The notes: generated by a model not told the origin, from the sequence alone. A stretch of 64,000 bases of DNA from Gemmiger formicilis (GCF_018784445.1 NZ_WQOH01000004.1:62001-126000); one strand, 5' to 3'; positions 51,351-59,565 are shown, counted from the first letter of the stretch. Program-made: numbers and translations.

Positions 51351-52145
51351 ATGCGCCGAAAAGCACGCGATATCCTGCGGGACCAGCAGGGCCTTTCGAT
51401 GATTCTGGTGCTCTGCATCGGTGCCTTGTTTGTGGCCCTGTCTGCGGCACTGGTGTACGCGGCGTCCGTGTTGACGGCCAACGCCAACCGCCAGCTTTTG
51501 GAGCAGGAGGCCTACCAGCTGGCCACGAGTTTTTCCGACGTGCTGGAAGGGGAACTGAACACCCCCACAAGCTCCTTCGCCGCGTTCGTGAATGACAGCT
51601 TCATGACCTCCACGGCCTACGGCGGCGATATCTACGGCAGCCCCTCGCAGCCCTACTCCTACACATGGAAAGCGGCCGATGCCGACACGAGCGGTGCGGA
51701 GGAAATCACCGTCACGCTGCGCCGCCGCCCGGGCGAGGACGCTGAAAAGCTGAACCTGAGCGGCGTGGGCCAGTCCGTCAGCACCAAAAGCGGCTGGCGC
51801 GACCAACTGACCAGCTGGCAGAGCAACGACTACCTGCTGACCGATCTGCAGCTGGACGTGACCGTCACCGCCACCAAGGCGGGGGAGAGCTTCGCCTATA
51901 CCGTGACCTATGACCGGCAGGTACACTACCCGGTGTCTGGCTACACATTTGACGATAGTACGACGGTTTACACATGGAGCAAGGGCACAAACACCTTTGC
52001 CAGCCCCGGTTTGTCGAGTATCAATATTAAACCGGAGGACGCAGAGCGAATCATTGTGCCCCACTTTGACACCACCAACCCGGATAAGTCCACCATCCAC
52101 TACACCCGCGGTGCCCGCCAGAGCACCAGCACAGCACAGGAGTGA
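51351..52145 (+). CDS. Minor pilin, PilX/GspK-like, lacking Glu5
   Basis: The 264-residue protein has a short basic leader, then QQG|LSMILVLCIGALFVALSAALVY. The Gly before the hydrophobic helix is present, but mature position 5 is Leu instead of Glu, as in tip-located GspK-type pseudopilins. The rest is a soluble beta-rich domain (YSYTWKAADAD, VTVTATKAGES). Strong AAAGGAGG site. It is followed 6 bases later by the next pilin-like gene. Confidence 0.75.
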   Translation: MRRKARDILRDQQGLSMILVLCIGALFVALSAALVYAASVLTANANRQLLEQEAYQLATSFSDVLEGELNTPTSSFAAFVNDSFMTSTAYGGDIYGSPSQPYSYTWKAADADTSGAEEITVTLRRRPGEDAEKLNLSGVGQSVSTKSGWRDQLTSWQSNDYLLTDLQLDVTVTATKAGESFAYTVTYDRQVHYPVSGYTFDDSTTVYTWSKGTNTFASPGLSSINIKPEDAERIIVPHFDTTNPDKSTIHYTRGARQSTSTAQE

Positions 52146-52151
52146 GCCGCC

Positions 52152-52544
52152 ATGAAACACAAATTGCAAAATCAGCGCGGCGAGACTATTGTCGAGGTCA
52201 TCGTCTCCTTTATGCTGCTGTTGATGTTCACAGCCATGTTTGTGGTGTCGCTGCGGTACGCCCGGGCCATGTCCCAAAAGGCCGAGACGCTGCGGGAGAC
52301 GGCCTACGCTTTCTGCGCCGGGCTGTACCCGCAGGAAAAACAGACCCCCGCCTGGCAGACCGAAAAAACCGGGCAGAGCTTTACCTTCAGCGCGGGCGCG
52401 GGGGCCGGGGCGTTCACCGTGGACGGTGTGGAACTGGACCAGGTGGAGACCCAAGCCGAAGTGAGCGAGAACGGCGGCACGCCCACCACCGAGACGCACA
52501 CCTTCCACCGTTACGCCAAGGAGGCAGGGGAGGCAACGCCATGA
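52152..52544 (+). CDS. Minor pilin, PilV/GspI-like
   Basis: The 130-residue protein has the class III signal QNQRG|ETIVEVIVSFMLLLMF (Glu at mature position 5), a helical stem and a small beta domain (SFTFSAGAGAGAFTVDGVELD). It overlaps the next gene by 4 bases. Confidence 0.78.
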   Translation: MKHKLQNQRGETIVEVIVSFMLLLMFTAMFVVSLRYARAMSQKAETLRETAYAFCAGLYPQEKQTPAWQTEKTGQSFTFSAGAGAGAFTVDGVELDQVETQAEVSENGGTPTTETHTFHRYAKEAGEATP

Positions 52545-53302
52545 AGCAGCTGCAAAACAAGCGCGGCACCACGCTGGTGGAGCTGATCGTCTGTATGGTG
52601 CTGCTGTCCATCCTGACGCTGGCGGCGGTCACGCTGATACGCCCCAGCGCCCAGGCCTACCGGGATATCCAGCTGCAGACCCGCGCCCAGAATCTGGCCG
52701 ATGCCCTCATCGAGACGATACGCGGCGAGGTGCTGGACGCCAACGGCTATATCCGCTTTACAAACGGCGCGACGGACAGCGCAAATCCGGACAGCGTGTT
52801 TGACGCCCAGACCAGTTACAGCGACGGCACGGCGCTGGAATTCAGCGTCTACCCGAACCATGTGGAGCTGATCGACAAGGACCTTGTACCCGCACTGAAA
52901 AACAGCAAGGGCAAGGACTTGTTGACCCAGGCCCAGGCCGAGGAACTGAACGGCTACCTGCATATGCGGTTTTACCAGCAGGAGCAGAGTGATTTCGCCC
53001 CCCTGCACAAGAAGGACGGCGAGAAGATCGCCTACGCCTACACCACCGCCTACCCGAAGGAATCCTACATGGGGCTGTACATCAGCGACCTGCACTTTTA
53101 CGCCCGCAGCTGGGCACAGGAAAACGACACCGACACCCCGCGCATCACGGCGATGACGGTGGTCATCACAGTAGCCAAGCGGGACAGCAGCGGCAATGAT
53201 GTCCCCCTGTGTACCCAAAAGGCCATTGTGCCGCTGCCCGGCGAACCGGTGATTTTGTACGCGCCCGGCACCTGGAACGGGAAGGCATCCTCAGAGCGAT
53301 AA
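52541..53302 (+). CDS. Minor pilin, PilW/GspJ-like
   Basis: The 253-residue protein has the class III signal QNKRG|TTLVELIVCMVLLSIL with Glu at mature position 5. A globular domain ends KRDSSGNDVPLCTQKAIVPLPG. With the two preceding genes it forms a minor-pilin set of the kind that primes pilus assembly and caps the tip. It is the last gene before the SARP promoter. Confidence 0.8.
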   Translation: MKQLQNKRGTTLVELIVCMVLLSILTLAAVTLIRPSAQAYRDIQLQTRAQNLADALIETIRGEVLDANGYIRFTNGATDSANPDSVFDAQTSYSDGTALEFSVYPNHVELIDKDLVPALKNSKGKDLLTQAQAEELNGYLHMRFYQQEQSDFAPLHKKDGEKIAYAYTTAYPKESYMGLYISDLHFYARSWAQENDTDTPRITAMTVVITVAKRDSSGNDVPLCTQKAIVPLPGEPVILYAPGTWNGKASSER

Positions 53303-53342
53303 GAGATTTTTTGCCATATTATAACAAAATGTGACAAAGCAC

Positions 53343-53371
53343 TGGACAAATGCCGGACGGCTTGTTATACT
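53343..53371 (+). promoter_or_regulatory. Extended -10 promoter of the SARP-type regulator
   Basis: TGGACA (53343-53348) and TATACT (53366-53371) are 17 bp apart, with TGT before the -10. It lies 51 bases before the ATG. Confidence 0.78.
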
Positions 53372-53421
53372 ATGAAACATAGAGACGTGCAGCAGGTCGC
53401 TGCCAAAATAAAGAGGGGGAC

Positions 53422-54642
53422 ATGATGGCAACCATTGAAATCAGAATGTTGGGCGATTTCGAGATTCGCGTCAACGGCAAACCGGTATTGGCGGTGCTGG
53501 GGCAGTCGCGTAAGACTACCGCGCTGGTGCAGTATCTGGTGCTGCAGCGGGGTGAGCGCGTAACCCATAAAGTCCTCACCGATACGCTGTGGGCGGGGGA
53601 ACGGTCCAGTAACCCGGATATGGCGCTGCGTGCCATCCTGCACCGTTTCCGCAATATGATCGAGGCCGAGGGCTTGGACGAGCTGCGAAACTGCATCCTG
53701 ACCAGCCGCGGCTGCTACCAGTGGAACCCCCACCTGGACTGCACCGTGGATGTGTTCCGAGTCGGCGACCTGTCCGAGCAGGCCCGCCGCGAGGAGGACC
53801 CCGAAAAACGCGCTAAGCTGTATGAGCAGATCGTTGATCTGTACCGCGGCCGCCTGCTGCCCCAGTCTGCGTCCGAGCAGTGGGTCGAGGGCGTCAGCGT
53901 GCGGCTGCATGGCCAGTATCGCACCGCCATGTTGAGCCTGCTGGAGCTCTGCAAAAAGTGGGGCGAAAGCACCCGCATCATCTCGCTGTGCAACCACGCC
54001 CTGGAACTGGACCCCTACGAGGAGCGCCTGTATCTGGAAGAAATCGTCGCGCTGGAAGCCCTGGGCCGCCATAACGAAGCCCAGAAACTGGCCCGCCGCG
54101 GTACTGCCATGGGCTGCCTGCACCATGCCATTGAGCCGGGCCGCGCCGGTTCAGCTTACCGCCAGATGCGCCAGGCTGACCGCAATATGGAAGGCGAGGT
54201 CGCCAAGCTGGTGGCTGCTCTGCCCGACACCGAGAACGCCGGGGCCTGCATCTGCGACTTCGAGACATTCAAAGAAGCCTACCGCGTGCAGCGCGGCGTG
54301 CAGGCCCGCTACGGCCTGCCGGTGTTCCTGGCAATCATGACGGTGGCCCCCGGCCAGGATGCCGAACCCGACGAGACCTCCACGATGGTGGACCAGTTGG
54401 GCGAGCTCATCCACACGAGCCTGCGCCAGTGCGATGTGGCCGCCCGCTATACCGAGACGCAGTATGTCATCATGCTGTGCGGCAGTGCCGCCGAGACCGG
54501 GTCCAGCCCGCTGGAACGCATCAAGGCGTCGTTCTACCGTGTGCCCGCTCATGGCCGTTACCTGCTCAGCTACAGCCTGTACGTGCCCGAAGTCAAGCCC
54601 GACGGCGGCCGTGCCCGCCGCAAGCGAAGCAAAAAACAGTAA
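53422..54642 (+). CDS. SARP-type regulator with degenerate GGDEF-like C-terminal domain
   Basis: The 406-residue protein has an OmpR-like winged helix (residues 1-95: IEIRMLGDFEIRVNGKPV ... LTDTLWAGE). A BTAD helical-repeat domain follows (about 100-245: DCTVDVFRVGDL, LYRGRLLPQ, ALELDPYEERLYLEEIVALEALG). The C-terminal 130 residues resemble a diguanylate-cyclase fold (VFLAIMTVAP, CDVAARYTETQYVIMLCGS) where the GGDEF signature is replaced by TETQY, so no cyclase activity is expected. It may sense a nucleotide or partner. Location next to the pilus operons suggests control of pili, by inference only. Confidence 0.75.
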   Translation: MMATIEIRMLGDFEIRVNGKPVLAVLGQSRKTTALVQYLVLQRGERVTHKVLTDTLWAGERSSNPDMALRAILHRFRNMIEAEGLDELRNCILTSRGCYQWNPHLDCTVDVFRVGDLSEQARREEDPEKRAKLYEQIVDLYRGRLLPQSASEQWVEGVSVRLHGQYRTAMLSLLELCKKWGESTRIISLCNHALELDPYEERLYLEEIVALEALGRHNEAQKLARRGTAMGCLHHAIEPGRAGSAYRQMRQADRNMEGEVAKLVAALPDTENAGACICDFETFKEAYRVQRGVQARYGLPVFLAIMTVAPGQDAEPDETSTMVDQLGELIHTSLRQCDVAARYTETQYVIMLCGSAAETGSSPLERIKASFYRVPAHGRYLLSYSLYVPEVKPDGGRARRKRSKKQ

Positions 54643-54649
54643 AATATTT

Positions 54650-54692
54650 CCGCCCAGCCGCAAAAAAGTTTCGCGGCTGGGCGGCTTTTTTT
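54650..54692 (+). terminator. Rho-independent terminator
   Basis: A perfect 12-bp stem (CCGCCCAGCCGC with GCGGCTGGGCGG) has an A-rich loop and is followed by TTTTTTT. It ends the SARP-type regulator transcript. Confidence 0.9.
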
Positions 54693-54887
54693 GATTTTTT
54701 ACACCTTCCACAATCTTTTGCCTAAAATTTTTTACAAAAAATCCGAAAAAACTGTTTAAATTTCCATGATAATGTGGTAAAGTAGTATCAAACAGGCGGG
54801 AGTGTTCAAAAATCGCTCCGCCGCAAAGAATATCTACGCCGCAGGGCAGTTGGAAATGCCCCGGCGCGAAAAGAGGTTTGACGATCC

Positions 54888-56960
54888 ATGGGCTACGCAA
54901 GCAAAGACATCCGCAACATTCTGGTGGCCGGCCACGCCGGCTGCGGCAAAACGACGCTGACCGAGGCGCTGCTGTACATGAGCGGCGCGACCGAGCGTAT
55001 GGGCCGCGTCGAGGACGGCACCACCGCCAGCGACTTTGACCCCGAGGAGATCCGCCGCAAGGCATCGCTGAATTCCAGCGTCGTGCCGGTTGAGTTCGAG
55101 GGTGTCAAGTACAACCTGATCGACGCACCGGGTCTGTTTGACTTTGAGACCGGCGCTGCCGAGGGCATCATGGCTGCCGAGAGCGTGCTGATTTGTGTTT
55201 CCGGCCGTTCCGGTGTCACCGTCGGTGCCGAGAAAGCCTACCAGATGGCGCTGAAAAACAACAAGGCGCGGATGATTTTTGTCACCAAGACCGACTTAGA
55301 GAACGCCGACTACTTCAAGATTCTGGAGCAGATGAAAATTAAGTTCGGCCCCAGTGTCTGCCCCTGCGTTGTGCCGGTCCGTCTGGACGACGGTACTGTC
55401 GCCTACATCAACCTGTTCAGCCAGAAGGCCTTCAAGTACGAGGGCGGCAAGCAGATTCAGATCGACGTGCCTGATATCGGCCACCGCTTTGAGGGCCTGA
55501 TCCAGGCCATGAGCGAGGCCATCGCCGAAACCGACGAGGCCCTGATGGAGAAATTCTTCGAGGGCGAGGCCTTCACCACCGAGGAGATCGTCCAGGGCAT
55601 GGCCGCAGGCGTGCGCAGCGGGCAAATTACCCCTGTGTTCTGCGGCTCTGCCGTCAACGGCCAGGCACTGGATATGCTGATTTATAACATGAACGTGCTG
55701 CTGCCCGGCGCGGATACCGCCTCCGCTGTGGGTGAGGCGAACGGCGAACCGGTGGAGATCACCGCCGACCCCGCTGCCCCGCTGTGCGCCTACGTGTTCA
55801 AGACTGTGGCGGATCCCTTCGTCGGCAAGCTGAGCTTTATTAAGGTTCTGTCCGGCAAGCTGACCGCCACCAGCAACGCCATCAACGCCCGCACCGGCCA
55901 GCCGGAGCGCCTGGGCAAGACGCTGACTGTCTGCGGCAAAAAGCAGACCGACACCCCCGAGATCGCTGCCGGTGACATCGGCGCGGTCGCCAAGCTGGCT
56001 ACCGCCAAGACCGGCGATACCCTCTGCGACCCGGCCCGCGTCGTCGCGCTGCCCGCGCCGGTCTACCCCATCAGCTGCTACCGCATGGCCGTCAAGGTCG
56101 CCAAGAAGGGCGACGAGGGCAAGGTCGGCGGTGCGCTGACCCGCCTCATCGAGGAGGACCCGTCTATCAAATTTGAGGTCGATCCCGAGACGAAGCAGCA
56201 GATCATCAGCGGCCTGGGCACCCAGCACTTGGAAGTGGCCCTTGCCAAGCTGAAGAATAAGTTTGGCGTGGAGATCACGCTGGAGACCCCGCGCGTGCCT
56301 TACCGCGAGTCTATCCGCAAGAGCTGCAAGGCCCAGGGCCGCCACAAGAAACAGACCGGCGGCCACGGCCAGTTCGGCGACGTCTGGATCCAGTTCGAGC
56401 CTGTGCAGGGCGAGGCCATTGAGTTTGCCGAGAACGTGTTCGGCGGCAGCGTGCCGAAGAACTTCTTCCCCGCTGTTGAAAAGGGCGTGCGCCAGGCGGC
56501 CGAGCACGGTGTGCTGGCCGGTTATCCGATGGTCGGCATGAAGGCTACCCTGCTGGACGGCAGCTATCACCCGGTCGATTCCAGCGAAATGGCGTTCATC
56601 ATGGCCGCTAAGCTGGCCTACAAGGCTGCTATCCCCGAGGCCGGCCCTGTCCTGCTGGAGCCCATCGGCACACTGAAAGCTCATGTCCCGGCGGACAACA
56701 CCGGCGATATCATGGGCGAAGTCACGAAGCGCCGCGGCCGCGTGCTGGGCATGAACCCCGATGACGACGGCCTGCAGGTCGTTGAGGCGGAAGTGCCCAT
56801 GGCCGAGATGCAGGATTTCACCACCTTCCTGCGTCAGCTGACCCAGGGCCGCGGGTACTACACGTTCGAGTTCGTGCGGTACGAGACCCTGCCCCAGATG
56901 CTCGAGAGCAAAGTCATCGAGAAGGCCAAGGCGCTGGGCAACTTTGCAGATGAGGATTAA
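54888..56960 (+). CDS. Elongation factor G-like translational GTPase (EF-G paralogue)
   Basis: The 690-residue protein has G1 GHAGCGKT (15-22), G3 DAPG (79-82) and G4 TKTD (133-136, canonical NKXD). EF-G domains II-V follow, with the domain IV region GGHGQFGDVWIQFEP and a PADNTGDIMGEVTKRRGRVLGM segment in domain V. It belongs to the EF-G-like subgroup that often coexists with canonical FusA, not the TetM or LepA types. The Thr in G4 is common in this subgroup. AAGAGG lies 11 bases before the ATG. A GC hairpin lies in the leader near 54795-54827. No consensus promoter is clear. Confidence 0.9.
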   Translation: MGYASKDIRNILVAGHAGCGKTTLTEALLYMSGATERMGRVEDGTTASDFDPEEIRRKASLNSSVVPVEFEGVKYNLIDAPGLFDFETGAAEGIMAAESVLICVSGRSGVTVGAEKAYQMALKNNKARMIFVTKTDLENADYFKILEQMKIKFGPSVCPCVVPVRLDDGTVAYINLFSQKAFKYEGGKQIQIDVPDIGHRFEGLIQAMSEAIAETDEALMEKFFEGEAFTTEEIVQGMAAGVRSGQITPVFCGSAVNGQALDMLIYNMNVLLPGADTASAVGEANGEPVEITADPAAPLCAYVFKTVADPFVGKLSFIKVLSGKLTATSNAINARTGQPERLGKTLTVCGKKQTDTPEIAAGDIGAVAKLATAKTGDTLCDPARVVALPAPVYPISCYRMAVKVAKKGDEGKVGGALTRLIEEDPSIKFEVDPETKQQIISGLGTQHLEVALAKLKNKFGVEITLETPRVPYRESIRKSCKAQGRHKKQTGGHGQFGDVWIQFEPVQGEAIEFAENVFGGSVPKNFFPAVEKGVRQAAEHGVLAGYPMVGMKATLLDGSYHPVDSSEMAFIMAAKLAYKAAIPEAGPVLLEPIGTLKAHVPADNTGDIMGEVTKRRGRVLGMNPDDDGLQVVEAEVPMAEMQDFTTFLRQLTQGRGYYTFEFVRYETLPQMLESKVIEKAKALGNFADED

Positions 56961-56975
56961 AGCGTAAAAAATAAG

Positions 56976-57021
56976 CACCTGCTGACCGGTATGCGTGTGA
57001 CCGGTCAGCAGGTGTTTTATT
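56976..57021 (+). terminator. Rho-independent terminator
   Basis: A perfect 15-bp stem (56976-56990 with 57000-57014, core CTGCTGACCGGT), a 9-base loop and TTTTATT. It ends the EF-G-like gene. Confidence 0.88.
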
Positions 57022-57030
57022 GTGTTGCGT

Positions 57031-57060
57031 TGTAGGGGGCGGCGTCCTCGACGCCCCGCG
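57031..57060. repeat. Family B hairpin
   Basis: TGTAGGGGGCGGCGTC-CTC-GACGCCCCGC lies between the convergent EF-G-like and GT2 genes; near-identical to the core at 39113-39150. Confidence 0.6.
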
Positions 57061-57081
57061 GGCAAAGCCTGAATCCCCCTG

Positions 57082-58071
57082 TCAGGTAATCTTCAGCGCC
57101 CGCTGCACCCGATACACAATATATCGGAACAGCCCGACGATCAGACTGCCCTCCACCCAAAAATAGTTGGGCAGGTTGCGCCAGCGGAACTTCGGCTTCT
57201 GTATCTTCGGCAGGGCGACCCAGGCTTCGTGAAAACCCTTGGCGTAGTCATTGCCGAACCCGCGCAGTCGGAACATCAAAACCTTCAGCAGATACCCCAG
57301 CAGCATCGGGATAAAGTTGATGACCAGCATCAAAAGCGGCTGGTTTTTGTAGGGCAGCAAAATACTGTTGCGCCCGCTCTGGATGCTCTTGAACGGATTG
57401 TACCGCACCGCACCGGTCGTCGCGCCGCAGATGTGGCGGCACTTGGCCGTGGGGCAGTAGACGTTCTTGTAGCCCAGGCTGTTCGCGCGCCAGCTCAGGT
57501 CAACATCCTCATAGTAGGCGAAAAACAGTTCGTCAAATACGCCGATTTCGTCCAAAATCGATTTGCGGTAGAGCGCCGCACCGCCGCAGGCACTGAAAAT
57601 GCGGCAGGGCTTGGTGTAGCGGCTGGCTTTCAGGCCGTCGCCGCGCTTGCAGGCAAAACCCAAAATTGTCACATAATCGCCCGCGTCGTCAACCAGCTCC
57701 GGCTCATAAAAGCGCAGCATCAGGCTGCTGACGGCAAAAATCTTCGGGTCGGCGTCAGCGGTCCTGATAAGCTCCGCCAGCCAATCCGGCTCGGCAAAGG
57801 CGTCGTTGTTGAACAGCACCGCGTACTCGCCCTTGGCAATCGCAATGCCCTGGTTGACTGCGTGGGAAAATCCGGTGTTCTCGGCGTTCTCAATCAGTGT
57901 GTAGCGGTCACGGCCGCGGTAGCTGCGGGCAATTTCCAGGCTCTCGTCTTTGGAGCCGTTGTCAATGACGATCAGCTCAAAGTCCTGCTCGGTCTGTGCC
58001 CAGACCGACTCGATGGAATCCCGCAGCCAGCCCGCGCCGTTCAGATTCGGGATGATAACAGATGCTTTCAT
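57082..58071 (-). CDS. GT2 glycosyltransferase, rhamnosyltransferase-like
   Basis: The 329-residue protein opens ASVIIPNLNGAGWL and has VIDNGSKDES, NTGFSHAVNQGIAIAKGEY, LFNNDAF (DXD-equivalent) and FAYYEDVDLSWRA (catalytic ED), the pattern of rhamnosyltransferase-like GT2 enzymes. C-terminal hydrophobic segments (LLMLVINFIPMLLGYLL) suggest membrane attachment. It lies alone on the minus strand beside a zinc-ribbon gene, far from the main glycan locus. Probably acts in cell-wall polysaccharide synthesis. Donor unknown. Confidence 0.87.
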   Translation of the reverse strand: MKASVIIPNLNGAGWLRDSIESVWAQTEQDFELIVIDNGSKDESLEIARSYRGRDRYTLIENAENTGFSHAVNQGIAIAKGEYAVLFNNDAFAEPDWLAELIRTADADPKIFAVSSLMLRFYEPELVDDAGDYVTILGFACKRGDGLKASRYTKPCRIFSACGGAALYRKSILDEIGVFDELFFAYYEDVDLSWRANSLGYKNVYCPTAKCRHICGATTGAVRYNPFKSIQSGRNSILLPYKNQPLLMLVINFIPMLLGYLLKVLMFRLRGFGNDYAKGFHEAWVALPKIQKPKFRWRNLPNYFWVEGSLIVGLFRYIVYRVQRALKIT

Positions 58072-58080
58072 GGCGTCTCC

Positions 58081-58503
58081 TCAGCGGTAGTAAGGGGTGG
58101 CGTAGTAGTAGGCCAGCTGGCTGTGCACCACGGCGCTGAACACCAGCGCGGCCACCAGCACCAGCAGCGCCGCGGCTGCCGCCACGACCAGCGTGCGGAC
58201 GACCTGCGCCCGGGCCAGCCGCTTGCGGGCCTCGTTGTGGGTGCCGCCAAAGCTCCACACCAGCGCCAGGATGAACCCCACGACCGGGATGGCAAACAAA
58301 ATCATCGTGCCGGTGGTCGCGCCCTGGCTCATGGCTTCTGCCATCGGCTCGGCCTCGCGGTCGTCGGGCGTGCCATACAGCGGCGCGGCGGGACCGGGCT
58401 GGGCGGCGGGGCGTACCGCCAGCGGGGCCGGGGCACCGCACTGGGGGCAGCGGTCAGCGTCGTGCGGCAGCAGCAGGCTGCAGTTTTTGCAGTAACGTAA
58501 CAT
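58081..58503 (-). CDS. Zinc-ribbon membrane protein
   Basis: The 140-residue protein has an N-terminal zinc ribbon (YCKNC and CPQC, residues 4-23), a Pro/Ala linker, and two TM segments (about 65-85 and 105-130). Such zinc-ribbon_2 plus TM proteins are common in Firmicutes and uncharacterised. It is 9 bases from the GT2 gene and 10 from the Lrp stop, so the three may be co-transcribed. Confidence 0.7.
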   Translation of the reverse strand: MLRYCKNCSLLLPHDADRCPQCGAPAPLAVRPAAQPGPAAPLYGTPDDREAEPMAEAMSQGATTGTMILFAIPVVGFILALVWSFGGTHNEARKRLARAQVVRTLVVAAAAALLVLVAALVFSAVVHSQLAYYYATPYYR

Positions 58504-58513
58504 CTTTACCTCG

Positions 58514-58948
58514 TTATTCGGCCAGCGTCAGATTGCGGTCCAGCTGGGTGTTCAGGATGATCTGCGTGTTGGTGGAACCCATCTTCTGCATCTTGGTCAG
58601 CAGGTGTTCCAGTGCGTCAATGTCGGTGCAGCTGACCTTTATGATAAAGTTGTAGCTGCCGGTCACGCGGAAGCATTGCAGCACCTGGGATTCCTGCTCG
58701 ATCATCGCCAGAAAGCTGGCGCGGGTCGCGGCGTCCACCAGCACCGAGATCAGCGCTTCGACCCGGGCGGGGGCGTCTGGGTGGCGCAGCACCACGGTGT
58801 ACCCGCCGATGATGCCCTCCTGTTCCAGCCGATGGATGCGGCTGGAAACAGCCGGGCTGGTCAGATTGACCTGCTGGGCAATGTCTTTGACAGGCATACG
58901 TGCATTTTCCGCCAGCAGCTGTATAATTTTGTGGTCGAGATCATCCAT
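58514..58948 (-). CDS. Lrp/AsnC-family transcriptional regulator
   Basis: The 144-residue protein has an N-terminal HTH (DDLDHKIIQLLAENARM ... VKDIAQQVNLTSPAVSSRIHRLEQEGII) and a C-terminal RAM ligand domain (ISVLVDAATRASFL ... VTGSYNFIIKVSCTD). It is full length for the family. ATG 58948 follows AAGGAG by 8 bases. A promoter with an overlapping inverted repeat lies at 59001-59028, fitting autoregulation. Ligand unknown, commonly an amino acid. Confidence 0.92.
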   Translation of the reverse strand: MDDLDHKIIQLLAENARMPVKDIAQQVNLTSPAVSSRIHRLEQEGIIGGYTVVLRHPDAPARVEALISVLVDAATRASFLAMIEQESQVLQCFRVTGSYNFIIKVSCTDIDALEHLLTKMQKMGSTNTQIILNTQLDRNLTLAE

Positions 58949-58951
58949 GAG

Positions 58952-58979
58952 TTGACTCCTTGCTTTTCTTTTGTATAAT
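58952..58979 (+). promoter_or_regulatory. Plus-strand promoter in the Lrp leader
   Basis: TTGACT (58952-58957) and TATAAT (58974-58979), 16 bp apart, point away from the Lrp gene. No open frame follows closely. It may feed the small-RNA region or be inactive. Confidence 0.45.
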
Positions 58980-59000
58980 GCGCACAAAAAAATAAAGTGA

Positions 59001-59028
59001 AGTATACAGTCGTTGTTATCTTTAACAA
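59001..59028 (-). promoter_or_regulatory. Lrp-gene promoter with palindromic operator
   Basis: On the minus strand, TTGTTA (59028-59023) and TATACT (59006-59001) are 16 bp apart. A perfect inverted repeat TTGTTA-TCTT-TAACAA (59013-59028) covers the -35, a candidate Lrp binding site. Confidence 0.6.
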
Positions 59029-59125
59029 AATTGAAAAAGTATGCTTTTTTCTGCACGTGCTAAATAAAATTAAGCTATCGTGGTTTTATTATAATCTTTT
59101 GAAAACCAAAATGCAAGTGTGACAT

Positions 59126-59153
59126 TTGACATTTTAAGAAAACTTGCTATAAT
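59126..59153 (+). promoter_or_regulatory. Near-consensus extended -10 promoter for a candidate small RNA
   Basis: TTGACA (59126-59131), 16 bp, then TGC plus TATAAT (59148-59153). Both hexamers are exact consensus. The predicted start is near 59160 and no coding frame follows. Confidence 0.75.
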
Positions 59154-59159
59154 AATATT

Positions 59160-59253
59160 TGTAATCAACCAAGACATTCACTGACCTTTATATACTTTCC
59201 CACCCCTCTATGCACAAAGGCCCGCAGGTATTTCCTGCGGGCCTTTGTGTTTG
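59160..59253 (+). ncRNA. Candidate intergenic small RNA, about 94 nt
   Basis: The transcript expected from the consensus promoter would run about 50 bases of pyrimidine-rich unstructured sequence (including CTTTCCCACCCCTC). It would then end in a perfect 16-bp hairpin (59213-59228 with 59234-59249, core AAAGGCCCGCAGG) and TTT. No start codon with a ribosome site occurs in it. The CU-rich single-stranded part could pair with AGGAGG-type ribosome sites. The U-tract is short. Confidence 0.5.
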
Positions 59254-59302
59254 CACAGATAGGACAGATGCGGGCAATGTGTGCAAAATATGGAGCAAAC
59301 GA

Positions 59303-59504
59303 AAGCCTCCCCCTCGGGGGAAGGTGACCCAAAGGGCTGGAGGAGGGGCGCGTGTACCGCTATTGCCCGCAAATGGGTTGCTGCGGGAGGTTCGCCCCTC
59401 CTCAGTCCGCTTCGTGGACAGCTTCAGTCTCCGCGCTAAGAGCCGCCTTCGGCGGTTACGCTCCGACACGCGCCTGCGGGCGCAGCCCCTCGGAGGAAAG
59501 CCTT
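59303..59504. repeat. Family A GC-rich repeat
   Basis: Left end AAGCCTCCCCCTCGGGGGAAGG...GGAGGAGGGGCG; right end CGCCCCTCCTCAGTCCGC, hairpins (GCCGCCTTCGGCGG, CGCGCCTGCGGGCGCAG) and CCCCTCGGAGGAAAGCC. It fills the region between the small-RNA terminator and the exchanger promoter. Confidence 0.75.
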
Positions 59505-59535
59505 TGCAAAATTTACAATTTAAACCCCACCGCAT

Positions 59536-59565
59536 TTGACGCAGCACCGTTTTCTATGCTATAAT
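59536..59565 (+). promoter_or_regulatory. Promoter of the CaCA exchanger operon
   Basis: TTGACG (59536-59541) and TATAAT (59560-59565) are 18 bp apart with TGC before the -10 (extended). It is 45 bases before the ATG. Confidence 0.78.

Noticed and set aside
54693-54887. Promoter for the EF-G-like gene
   Set aside because: Several AT-rich hexamers exist, but no -35/-10 pair with good match and spacing could be chosen.
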